Origin: Pontibacter deserti
Lineage (GTDB): Bacteria > Bacteroidota > Bacteroidia > Cytophagales > Hymenobacteraceae
Assembly: GCF_023630255.1 (NCBI RefSeq)
Contig: NZ_JALPRS010000001.1
Coordinates: forward strand, 682,001-746,000
Length of the DNA: 64,000 nt
Direction of reading: 5' to 3'
In this document: piece by piece, positions 9,208 through 16,975 of the stretch
Position numbering within the stretch: position 1 is the first letter of the stretch
Layout: the number at the start of each line of letters is the position of its first letter
The notes under the pieces: model-generated
The model's database searches: none
The model's input: only the letters and a program-made list of their open reading frames with translations
What the model was told of the DNA's origin: nothing
Position numbers and translations under genes: made by a program

Positions 9208-10098
9208 TTATGTAGTTACTGCTTTTTGGCTGACGTGGCTCCAGTTGAGCTGGCCTTCTGTTATCTTGTGTTTTAGGAGCGGGTGTTCCTCTAGCAGGGT
9301 CTGTGCAGCAGGGTAGGTGCTTTGAGCGCAGGCTAGAGCGGCAGCTTCCTGTTCAGTTTCGTTAGTACTGTTAAACAGTCTTTTGATGTCCTGGATGATA
9401 TATTCGTTAATATACGGACCTACCGGGCGCCAGAGTTCTGGTGTTACGGTTCTGCCGGCAGCCCAGCGCTCATGGGCATAGTCTGAAAGCATGCGTGCCA
9501 GATCATAGTTGCTTCGCTCATCCAGGCCATATATTTTATTTAATGATTTACCTACGAATATCGTTTTAAGCACCATCTGGTTCCAGGCGGCATCGCTGAA
9601 GTGCTCGAAAGGGTAGGGGTTGTTAAGTGCAATAGCTTCGTACACGTTACCCATGTTGGTTCTTATGCCTTCGGTAGCCTGTGCTACAAATTTTTCAGGG
9701 TGTGGCAGAAGCAGCAATGCGGAATATAAGGCTACTAATTCGCCCATATCAGCAGTACCAAACAGCTTCAAGATGAATTGGCTATACTTATCTCCATCTT
9801 CGTGAGGCAGGCTCAGCAGAAGTATAGTTCGGGCCAATTGGTCAGTTGTCCAGTTAGCCGGGTTAAAGCCTTTGCGTAGTTTATTGGATTGCTCAAGATC
9901 TTCAATACTCAGGTTTAAGGATTTTTTGCCAACATAACGTGGTGCGGCACTGAAAGGCAGATACAATTCTTTGCCGGTTTCAGATGTGCTTACAGTTTGC
10001 TGCTTTTCTTTCAGCCACTGTACCGCATCAGCTGTGGTATATTGACTTAGCAGATGTTCCAGAAAAGCAGTAATGGTTGGTAGAAGTTTACTATCCAC
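9208..10098 (-). CDS. eboA: EboA domain-containing protein
   Basis: A 296-residue soluble, probably all-helical protein. Stretches such as APRYVGKKSLNLS, WTTDQLARTILLLSLP and NNPYPFEHFSDAAWNQMVLK are typical of EboA, a family found almost only at the head of ebo clusters. No catalytic motif is apparent and its role is not known. It is the first gene of the six-gene operon, so the promoter should lie in the 268 bases between it and the divergent glycosylase gene. Confidence 0.87.
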   Translation of the reverse strand: MDSKLLPTITAFLEHLLSQYTTADAVQWLKEKQQTVSTSETGKELYLPFSAAPRYVGKKSLNLSIEDLEQSNKLRKGFNPANWTTDQLARTILLLSLPHEDGDKYSQFILKLFGTADMGELVALYSALLLLPHPEKFVAQATEGIRTNMGNVYEAIALNNPYPFEHFSDAAWNQMVLKTIFVGKSLNKIYGLDERSNYDLARMLSDYAHERWAAGRTVTPELWRPVGPYINEYIIQDIKRLFNSTNETEQEAAALACAQSTYPAAQTLLEEHPLLKHKITEGQLNWSHVSQKAVTT

Positions 10099-10337
10099 GG
10101 TTTGTTATGGTTAGGTAACTGATCGGTTTACCGGATATCAATGCTTAATCTTGTCCTGGCAAAACAGGTACAAAAAGCAGCAATCAAGACGCTGGATATA
10201 TCAGGTTCTGCTAATTACGGCTGCTTTAGCAGAAGGTTGACTAGTATTTTAGATAGTACAACTTATGTTAAGATTAAAAAATTGTACTTATATTTTATTT
10301 AAGCTATGTTTGAGCGGCATAAGTTGCGTATGAGTAA

Positions 10338-10352
10338 CAAAAGTAACTTTTG
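10338..10352. promoter_or_regulatory. Palindrome in the eboA/mug divergent region
   Basis: CAAAAGT-A-ACTTTTG is a perfect 7-bp inverted repeat around one base. On the minus strand it contains TACTTTTG, matching the Bacteroidota -7 box TAnnTTTG, so it may be part of the ebo promoter or an operator shared by the divergent genes. No matching -33 box was found at normal spacing, so this is tentative. Confidence 0.35.
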
Positions 10353-10366
10353 AATTGTATAAAATA

Positions 10367-10936
10367 ATGATTAAGCCAACGAAGTCTGAAGTTGCCGCTG
10401 CACAAAATTCAACTATAAGAGATGTTATTGCGCCTGATCTGGAGGTGCTTTTCTGTGGTATCAATACAGGTTTATATTCAGCTGCTACCGGCCATCATTT
10501 CGCACGCCCGGGTAACCGTTTCTGGCCAACCTTATACCGTTCTGGTTTCACGCCAACACTATTTACCCCTGACCAGGAACTGGAGTTAATAGCTCTAGGC
10601 TATGGTATAACCAATATAGTAGATCGTGCTACCGCATCTGCAGCAGATTTAAATATAGAAGAATTAAAACAAGGAGGTATTAACCTTACGCGAAAATTAC
10701 AGGTGTTCAGGCCAAAAATTCTGGCTATATTAGGTATAAGTGCTTTCCGTACTGCATTCAACAAACCTAAAGCAGTGCTTGGACGTCAGCCGGAGTTAAT
10801 ATCTGGATCTATAGTTTGGGTACTACCCAATCCAAGTGGTCTTAATGCGCATTTCCCCCCATTGAAGCTAGTTAAAGTTTTTAATGAGTTTAGACAGGCT
10901 TTGCCAAATCTGAACTTGTTTGATCAAAACGGTTAA
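10367..10936 (+). CDS. mug: G/U mismatch-specific uracil-DNA glycosylase (Mug/TDG family)
   Basis: A DNA repair enzyme of 189 residues that removes uracil or thymine from mismatches with guanine. The active-site motif GINTG (GINPG in E. coli Mug) is at residues 31-35, with catalytic Asn33, followed by ATGHHFARPGNRFW. The second loop LPNPSGLNAHF matches the NPSGLN motif that wedges into the base stack. I place the start at the ATG at 10367 rather than the in-frame TTG four codons earlier. It is divergent from the ebo operon. The first-loop Pro-to-Thr change is the only notable deviation. Confidence 0.9.
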   Translation: MIKPTKSEVAAAQNSTIRDVIAPDLEVLFCGINTGLYSAATGHHFARPGNRFWPTLYRSGFTPTLFTPDQELELIALGYGITNIVDRATASAADLNIEELKQGGINLTRKLQVFRPKILAILGISAFRTAFNKPKAVLGRQPELISGSIVWVLPNPSGLNAHFPPLKLVKVFNEFRQALPNLNLFDQNG

Positions 10937-11257
10937 TTTTTAAAGAATATTAAAGGTAAAAGTAGTAATAGATCTTAAGCTCAGTAACTAATTATGAATA
11001 TTAAGTTACCCAACTTAGCAATAGAATTTAATAGTTTATACTGGAAGGAATTGGTATCAAATAGGATATATTAACCCGATTTGGCAGAACAGCAAATCAT
11101 AAAGTAATTTACCTTATAAATGCTCGTTGGGAAACAAGCGTCAATGTTTAACAGTGGTTAAACGATTTTTGCTAGAAAATTTATATATTAACTTAATTAT
11201 ATGTATAATTGCAAAGTTATAGTAAGTCTATTTATCATAAAGAAGAACTATCTTCCC
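10937..11257. other. Gene-free intergenic region upstream of a barrel protein
   Basis: 321 AT-rich bases between two plus-strand genes. No hairpin, RNA gene or credible small open frame is visible. It presumably carries the promoter of the outer-membrane protein gene. Confidence 0.5.
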
Positions 11258-12052
11258 ATGAATTACAAAATATTATTAGCAGCCTTTGTATTTGTGTTCT
11301 CTCTGAATCTGACAGATGCTGTTGCGCAACGAGGTAGTAGTGGTGCCAAGTTCAGAAGTGGTTATAAAAGAAAGTTTAGGCCTTCCTGGACTGTTTTTGC
11401 TTCGCCAGGTGTGGCTGTTATGAATAGTGATAATTTTAACAGTTCATCTGATGTAGATCAAGTTGGAGTTGTTAAGAATAATGGTATAGGGCCAACTTTA
11501 AGTGTCGGAGCTTTGTATCAGTTTTCTAACAGTTTTGGTATTCAGGGTACCTTAGGATATATGCATTTTGAAGGAAAAGAAGATGCAGTAAACACAAGAT
11601 ATCCTGATGTGTCATTCAAAACAAATGCTTTAGAGACTACTGCATCATTAGTTTACAATCTTACCAATACTTATGTGGGACCTCGTTATAGTAGATCAAG
11701 AAATCTACGTTTAGTAGTGCCCTATATTAAAGCTGGTGTAGGATTTCTAGCATATAAAGCATCATCTGAGGTAAAACTCTTAGGAGAGGAACGACCTGAC
11801 GCAAAAGATTACCCTTCAATTGCGTTAATCGCTCCACTTGGTGGTGGATTGAAATTTCAGTATTCCAAACAATTAACGATTGCGCCTGAACTGAATATTT
11901 ATTTAACTTCATCTGATTATTTAGATAATAGCACTTATGGTCTTGAAAGCCCCTATATCAGTTCTAATGATATTTTTCTTAGTGCGACTGTGAAGGTAAT
12001 GTATAATATTACCGCACATCGCCGAAGCCCTTTCAGGATAAGAAGAAGATAA
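11258..12052 (+). CDS. Outer-membrane beta-barrel protein
   Basis: 264 residues with a clear Sec signal peptide (MNYKILLAAFVFVFSLN...) predicted to be cut after the AVAQ at about residue 24. The mature part alternates aromatic and polar residues (VGALYQFSNSFGIQGTLGY, PYIKAGVGFLAYK), as in 8-10-stranded barrels of the OmpA/OMP_b-brl type. An upstream in-frame ATG at 11201 would bury the signal peptide, so I use 11258. It stands alone between gaps and has its own terminator. The role could be structural or adhesive. It precedes the polysaccharide locus but shows no motif linking it to export. Confidence 0.8.
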   Translation: MNYKILLAAFVFVFSLNLTDAVAQRGSSGAKFRSGYKRKFRPSWTVFASPGVAVMNSDNFNSSSDVDQVGVVKNNGIGPTLSVGALYQFSNSFGIQGTLGYMHFEGKEDAVNTRYPDVSFKTNALETTASLVYNLTNTYVGPRYSRSRNLRLVVPYIKAGVGFLAYKASSEVKLLGEERPDAKDYPSIALIAPLGGGLKFQYSKQLTIAPELNIYLTSSDYLDNSTYGLESPYISSNDIFLSATVKVMYNITAHRRSPFRIRRR

Positions 12053-12076
12053 GAATCTTGTACACTTCAGCTAAAC

Positions 12077-12110
12077 AAGGTCCTGCTTTACTTAGCAGGA
12101 CCTTTTATTT
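12077..12110 (+). terminator. Intrinsic terminator after the barrel protein
   Basis: AAGGTCCTGCT (12077-12087) pairs perfectly with AGCAGGACCTT (12094-12104), loop of 6, followed by TTATTTTTATT. It insulates the polysaccharide locus from upstream transcription. Confidence 0.88.
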
Positions 12111-12365
12111 TTATTGGGCTCAGGGTATTACTGTAGTTTTCTTATGTAAGTAATTCTGTGTTTTTATCAAACAAGTTCACTTGCGAAATTTATAACTTTT
12201 GTATATATACAATTTATGTATTGTGAGATTTTAAAGATAAAGGTATGCTTTCAAGACCTAAACGCTTACATTTGCACTTGCATTAATTTTGCACCTATTA
12301 ATTGAATTAAACTAGCTTATTTAATTATTTTAACTTAGCTAGCATACAATACCCTTATACCTGAA
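12111..12365. promoter_or_regulatory. Probable promoter region of the polysaccharide operon
   Basis: With the preceding terminator this makes a 313-base gap without a gene. TAATTTTG at 12284-12291 matches the Bacteroidota -7 box TAnnTTTG and lies 74 bases before the wza-like start. A good -33 element is not seen at the expected distance, so the promoter call rests on one box and position. Confidence 0.35.
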
Positions 12366-13112
12366 ATGAGAATTGAACTGATTTACCTGGTTGGCCTGCT
12401 ATTAGTAACCTCCTGTGGTCCCACCCGAAACCTGGCCTATTTCAGCGACTTAAAGGAGCAAACATCCTACTCTGAAGAAATTACCAACCTTGCTGTTTCC
12501 AAAATACAACCAAATGATCTGTTGAGTATTACTGTAAGCAGTAAAAGTCCTGAATCTGATCTGCAGTTTAACAGGGGCATGCTGGGTGCTGCTGAAAATA
12601 AAATGGAAGGCTACCTCGTTGATGAAAGTGGATTTATCGATTTCCCGGTTGTGGGGCGTGTAAAGCTAGCTGGATTAACCAAGCAGGAGGCGAAAGATAC
12701 CCTTACTGCTCAGTTAGGAGGTTACCTTAAAGATCCTGTGGTGCAGATCCGAAATATGAATTTTAAGATATCTGTGATAGGTGAAGTGAACCGACCTTCT
12801 ACTTTTACTGTTCCTGCTGAGAAAATATCAATTCTGGAGGCCTTAGGTATGGCCGGTGATATGACACCCTTTGGTAAACGTGAAAATGTGATCGTAATGC
12901 GGGAAGAAGCAGGCAAAAGAACAATGACACGTTTAGACTTAAACAAAAAGGATGTTTTGAGTTCACCTTATTTTTACCTGCAGCAAAACGATGTGGTATA
13001 TGTAGAGCCTGATAAGATGAAACAGGTACAGGCGAGCACCAATACACGCAATTTAGCAATTCTTACATCCCTTACTTCATTAGCTATTGTGATAGCATCC
13101 AGAATATTTTAA
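12366..13112 (+). CDS. Wza-like polysaccharide export lipoprotein
   Basis: 248 residues. The lipobox VTSC puts the lipidated cysteine at residue 17. The Poly_export domain follows (KIQPNDLLSITV... GFIDFPVVGRVKLAG), then one SLBB-like domain (ISVIGEVNRPSTFTVPAEKISILEALGMAG). A hydrophobic C-terminal segment (about 230-246) would span the outer membrane, as in Bacteroidota Wza proteins. It forms the exit channel for capsule or exopolysaccharide with the Wzc-like protein encoded 15 bases downstream. It is the first gene of the locus. Confidence 0.9.
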   Translation: MRIELIYLVGLLLVTSCGPTRNLAYFSDLKEQTSYSEEITNLAVSKIQPNDLLSITVSSKSPESDLQFNRGMLGAAENKMEGYLVDESGFIDFPVVGRVKLAGLTKQEAKDTLTAQLGGYLKDPVVQIRNMNFKISVIGEVNRPSTFTVPAEKISILEALGMAGDMTPFGKRENVIVMREEAGKRTMTRLDLNKKDVLSSPYFYLQQNDVVYVEPDKMKQVQASTNTRNLAILTSLTSLAIVIASRIF

Positions 13113-13127
13113 GTGCCCCGTTAGTAT

Positions 13128-15467
13128 ATGTCAGAGAAAGAAATTTTTCAGTTCGATTCTGAAGAGATCAATATCAAGGAAATAGTACAGAGGTATTTTC
13201 GCTATTGGTACTTATTTATAACTGGTGTTGTGGTAGCTGGTATCGTTGCGTTTGTTTACCTGCGTTATTCTACACCACAGTACCGTATCAGCAGTACCTT
13301 GCTCATAAAAGATGATAAGAAAGGTCCTTCTCTGGCAGAAAATGCCGTGCTTGATGACCTGGATTTGTTTCAAACAGGGAAGAACATCGATAATGAGATC
13401 GAAATACTGAAGTCTAAAAGCCTGATGAACCGGGTGCTGAAGGAGCTTTCCCTACATACTACTTATCATGTAGACGGGCGCGTGAAAAGTACAGAGATCT
13501 ACGGTGCTACCATGCCTATCAAGGTTATTGTCAGCAAGCTTGACTCAGCCGCTTTTGACAAATCCATTAGCATTCAGACTATCGATAACTTCAATTTCCA
13601 GATAGAAGATGATGGTTTTGTAAGCCAGCATAAGTTTGGTCAGAATATAAAGAAACCTTATGCTGTATTTACGGTAGTAGCAGGTGGCGGTGCAATAAGT
13701 AAGGATAAAAATGTTACTGTAAAGTTTCATGACATCCGGAAAGTTGCTGAAAGCTATAATCAGAAACTTACTGTTGCGCCTGTCAATAAAAATGCAAGCG
13801 TTTTAAGTTTAAGTTTGGTAGATCCGGTACCTGCCAAAGGAGTGGCTATACTTAACAAACTGGTTGAAGTTTATAATAAGGAAGCCGTTGAAGATAAAAA
13901 CCTAATCGCCGGAAGTACGATACAGTTCATAGATGAGCGCCTGAAGTTCCTGACATCCGAACTTTCAGTAGTGGAGCAGGATGTAGAAAGCTACAAGCGT
14001 GATAACCGTGTAACAGACGTTAGCTCTGAAGCTAAGCTATACCTTGAGAAAGCTAGTGAGTATAACCGTCAACTATCAGAATGGGCTATTCAAATCGATG
14101 TACTGGAGTCTATTGAAAATTACCTGTTAAAGCAGGAAAGCCAGTATGAACTGGTGCCGAGCACCTTAACCATTCAGGATGCAACACTGCTTGGCCTGAT
14201 CTCTAAATTCAATGAACTACAGCTGGAGCGCAAGCGTCTATTACGCGTATCACAGCCGAGTAACCCGCTGGTGCTGAACATTAATGAACAACTGGGTAAC
14301 CTTCGTGGCAATATCTTGGAGAACCTGCGCAATATAAAGGATGGATTAAAAATTACACGCAGTAACTTACAGGCCAGTTCTGCACAATTTGAATCGCGCA
14401 TTAAAGATGTGCCTAGTATAGAAAAGGACCTGATCGAGATCAAGCGTCAGCAGAGCATTAAAGAAGGACTGTACCTTTACCTATTACAAAAACGCGAAGA
14501 GTCTGCTTTGTCGTTAGCGGCTACGGTAGCTAATTCACGTATTATAGATCCTGCTATTTCTGAAGACAGACCTGTTGAACCAAAAAAACAGCTGATTTAC
14601 TTACTAGCCATTTTAGTAGGCTTTGGTATTCCATTTGCTGGTATCTACATCAAAGAACTCCTAAACGATAGGATACAAAGCCAGCATGATGTGAAGAAGG
14701 CTACCAATACACCTATTTTAGGAGAGATAGCCCATAATGATACCTTTGAGAAGCTGGTGGTAACAGAAAACAGCCGCAGCACGGTAGCTGAATTGTTCCG
14801 CCTAATCCGTACAAACCTGCAGTTTGCTACACTAGGGAAAGACAATAGGGTGATCATGGTAACTTCCAGTATGAGCGGAGAGGGCAAGACCTTTTTCAGT
14901 ATTAACCTAGGAGCCAGCTTGGCCCTTACAGGCAAACGTGTAGTGCTGGTTAACTTTGATTTGCGTAAACCACGCCTGCTTCAGGATATGGGTTTATTTA
15001 ATGAAGTTGGTATCACGAACTATATCATCGACGAGCGCCTGAAAACCCAAGATATAATTATACCTTCCCCTGAAGTCTCAGGCTTGTATGCGATAGGATG
15101 CGGGCCTATTCCGCCAAACCCTGCTGAATTGATGATGAGCCCAAAGGTAGGCCATTTGTTAGCTGAGCTGCGTGAACAGTTCGATTATATCCTGCTAGAT
15201 ACATCGCCGGCCGGGCAGGTAGCAGATGCGTTTACGTTGGCACCTCTCATTGATGCCTGTGTATACATTGTACGCTACAACTATACTTTTAAGTCCCAGG
15301 TAGCTATTGTAGATGATATTTACCAGAACAAGAAGCTGAATCACCCGATGATCGTTCTGAATGATGCCGATATGAAGGAAGCTTATGGGTATGGGTATGG
15401 GTATAATGAATTTGGGAAGCCCGCTTCAAATAAGTTTTTCAAAAAGAGAATGAGAATAGAAGCGTAA
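13128..15467 (+). CDS. Wzc-like polysaccharide co-polymerase / tyrosine kinase
   Basis: 779 residues. The order is an N-terminal Wzz domain with a first membrane helix near residues 27-45, a long periplasmic coiled-coil part, a second helix near 488-507, then a cytoplasmic BY-kinase domain. Walker A is SGEGKT at 583-588, Walker A' is VLVNFDLRKPR and Walker B is YILLDTSP. The C-terminal tail has the tyrosine cluster YGYGYGY, the expected site of autophosphorylation, encoded by a hexanucleotide repeat (15384-15404). Such proteins control chain length and couple polymerisation to Wza export. The gene lies between the export lipoprotein and sugar dehydrogenase genes, apparently in one operon. Confidence 0.92.
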   Translation: MSEKEIFQFDSEEINIKEIVQRYFRYWYLFITGVVVAGIVAFVYLRYSTPQYRISSTLLIKDDKKGPSLAENAVLDDLDLFQTGKNIDNEIEILKSKSLMNRVLKELSLHTTYHVDGRVKSTEIYGATMPIKVIVSKLDSAAFDKSISIQTIDNFNFQIEDDGFVSQHKFGQNIKKPYAVFTVVAGGGAISKDKNVTVKFHDIRKVAESYNQKLTVAPVNKNASVLSLSLVDPVPAKGVAILNKLVEVYNKEAVEDKNLIAGSTIQFIDERLKFLTSELSVVEQDVESYKRDNRVTDVSSEAKLYLEKASEYNRQLSEWAIQIDVLESIENYLLKQESQYELVPSTLTIQDATLLGLISKFNELQLERKRLLRVSQPSNPLVLNINEQLGNLRGNILENLRNIKDGLKITRSNLQASSAQFESRIKDVPSIEKDLIEIKRQQSIKEGLYLYLLQKREESALSLAATVANSRIIDPAISEDRPVEPKKQLIYLLAILVGFGIPFAGIYIKELLNDRIQSQHDVKKATNTPILGEIAHNDTFEKLVVTENSRSTVAELFRLIRTNLQFATLGKDNRVIMVTSSMSGEGKTFFSINLGASLALTGKRVVLVNFDLRKPRLLQDMGLFNEVGITNYIIDERLKTQDIIIPSPEVSGLYAIGCGPIPPNPAELMMSPKVGHLLAELREQFDYILLDTSPAGQVADAFTLAPLIDACVYIVRYNYTFKSQVAIVDDIYQNKKLNHPMIVLNDADMKEAYGYGYGYNEFGKPASNKFFKKRMRIEA
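15384..15404 (+). repeat. Hexanucleotide repeat (TATGGG)3-TAT in the kinase tail
   Basis: Three exact TATGGG units plus TAT encode alternating Tyr-Gly in the C-terminal tyrosine cluster of the Wzc-like kinase. The unit length keeps the frame, so copy-number change would add or remove phosphorylatable tyrosines. Confidence 0.8.
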
Positions 15468-15499
15468 CTAATATTTGATTAAATATTTGCAACACTGAG

Positions 15500-16819
15500 A
15501 TGAACAATAACGACAATAATGCTATTGTAGAAAACGCTAAAATCGCAATTATAGGTTTAGGCTATGTAGGTCTGCCGCTGGCAATTGAGTTTGGGAAAAA
15601 GTATGATGTACTAGGCTTCGATATAAATGAAGAACGTGTAACTGAATTAGGCAGAGGAGAAGACCGAACGCAGGAAGCAAATCTTGAAGAGATGAGAGCT
15701 GCAATGGCTTTACGTTTGAATGATAAAAGTAATATAGGGCTACATTTCTCTGCAAACAAAGATGATCTAAATCATTATAATACATTTATTGTTACTGTAC
15801 CTACTCCTATTGATCAGTTCAAAGCGCCTGACCTTCGCCCTCTCATAAAAGCATCTGAAATGCTGGGTTCTGTACTTAAAGCCGGTGACTTGGTGATTTA
15901 TGAGTCAACTGTTTATCCTGGGTGTACAGAAGAAGACTGTGTGCCAGTACTAGAGAAGGTATCAGGCTTAAAATTTAATAAAGACTTTTTTGCAGGCTAT
16001 TCTCCTGAACGAATAAACCCAGGAGATAAAATTAACACACTTACTAAAATTAAAAAGGTTACAAGTGGCTCAACTCCTGAAATAGCTTCTAGGGTTGATG
16101 GTCTATATCAATCTATCATAACAGCAGGTACACATAAGACTACAAGTATCAAAGTTGCAGAAGCATCAAAGGCAATAGAAAACGCCCAACGAGATATAAA
16201 CATATCCTTTGTTAATGAATTAGCTCTTATTTTTGATAGGTTAGGGATTGATACTAATGATGTAATTGAGGCTGCAGGAACAAAATGGAATTTTCTAAAA
16301 TATAAACCAGGCTTAGTTGGTGGGCACTGTATTGGTGTTGATCCTTACTACTTGGCACATAAGGCAGAGGCTTTGGGCTACCATCCACAAGTAATACTTT
16401 CTGGGCGTAGAGTAAATGACAATATGGGACAGTTTGTGGCAAATAAAGTTATCAAACTGATGATTGAAAAGGATCATAAAATAAAAGGCTCTAGAGCCCT
16501 AATTATGGGTTTCACTTTCAAGGAGAACTGCCCTGATGTGCGAAATACAAGAGTAATTGATATTTATCATGAGTTAAGTCAATTTGGTCTAACTGTTGAT
16601 ATTTTTGATCCTTGGGCAGATTCTAATGAAGTAAAGCATGAATATGGTTTGGATATTTTAAATACTATTGAAAGAACAACTGTTTATGATGCTATAATTG
16701 TTGCTGTTGCACACAATGAGTTTTTAAGTATTAACTATCAAGAATTTAAGCGCAATAATGCTGTTATTTTTGATACTAAAGCTTGTTTAGATAGAAATTT
16801 AGTTGATGGAAGATTATAA
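15500..16819 (+). CDS. Nucleotide sugar dehydrogenase (TviB/WbpO type UDP-HexNAc 6-dehydrogenase)
   Basis: 439 residues of the UDP-glucose/GDP-mannose dehydrogenase family. The NAD-binding motif GLGYVGLPLA is near residue 18-27, a TVPTPID motif follows, and the catalytic cysteine is Cys277 in GGHCIGVDPYYL. The block around it (KWNFLKYKPGLVGG and HPQVILSGRRVND) is characteristic of enzymes oxidising UDP-GalNAc or UDP-GlcNAc to the uronic acid, as in Vi antigen and Pseudomonas O6. It therefore supplies an acidic sugar for the polymer. From this gene on, the DNA becomes clearly AT-richer than upstream. A long hairpin terminator follows. Confidence 0.92.
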   Translation: MNNNDNNAIVENAKIAIIGLGYVGLPLAIEFGKKYDVLGFDINEERVTELGRGEDRTQEANLEEMRAAMALRLNDKSNIGLHFSANKDDLNHYNTFIVTVPTPIDQFKAPDLRPLIKASEMLGSVLKAGDLVIYESTVYPGCTEEDCVPVLEKVSGLKFNKDFFAGYSPERINPGDKINTLTKIKKVTSGSTPEIASRVDGLYQSIITAGTHKTTSIKVAEASKAIENAQRDINISFVNELALIFDRLGIDTNDVIEAAGTKWNFLKYKPGLVGGHCIGVDPYYLAHKAEALGYHPQVILSGRRVNDNMGQFVANKVIKLMIEKDHKIKGSRALIMGFTFKENCPDVRNTRVIDIYHELSQFGLTVDIFDPWADSNEVKHEYGLDILNTIERTTVYDAIIVAVAHNEFLSINYQEFKRNNAVIFDTKACLDRNLVDGRL

Positions 16820-16856
16820 AGAGTAACATAAGTAAAGTTCTTTAATAAGATTCTGT

Positions 16857-16907
16857 AGAGAAGATTCTCATAAAAGAATGCGAAATTCTTTTATGAGAAT
16901 CTTCTCT
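16857..16907. terminator. Perfect 23-bp hairpin closing the export module
   Basis: Arms at 16857-16879 and 16885-16907 are exact reverse complements (23 bp) with the 5-nt loop GCGAA. The stem is far longer than a usual intrinsic terminator and has only a weak T tract after it. It separates wza-wzc-dehydrogenase from the flippase and glycosyltransferase genes. Confidence 0.8.
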
Positions 16908-16975
16908 ATTAATTAAAACTCAGTTGGGTTGAATGGGGTCAAGTTGACAGTTGAATTTTAAAAATCTTAAGAAGA

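Noticed and set aside
10355..10366. TTG as start of the mug gene
   Set aside because: An ATG four codons later begins the normal length and sequence for this family.
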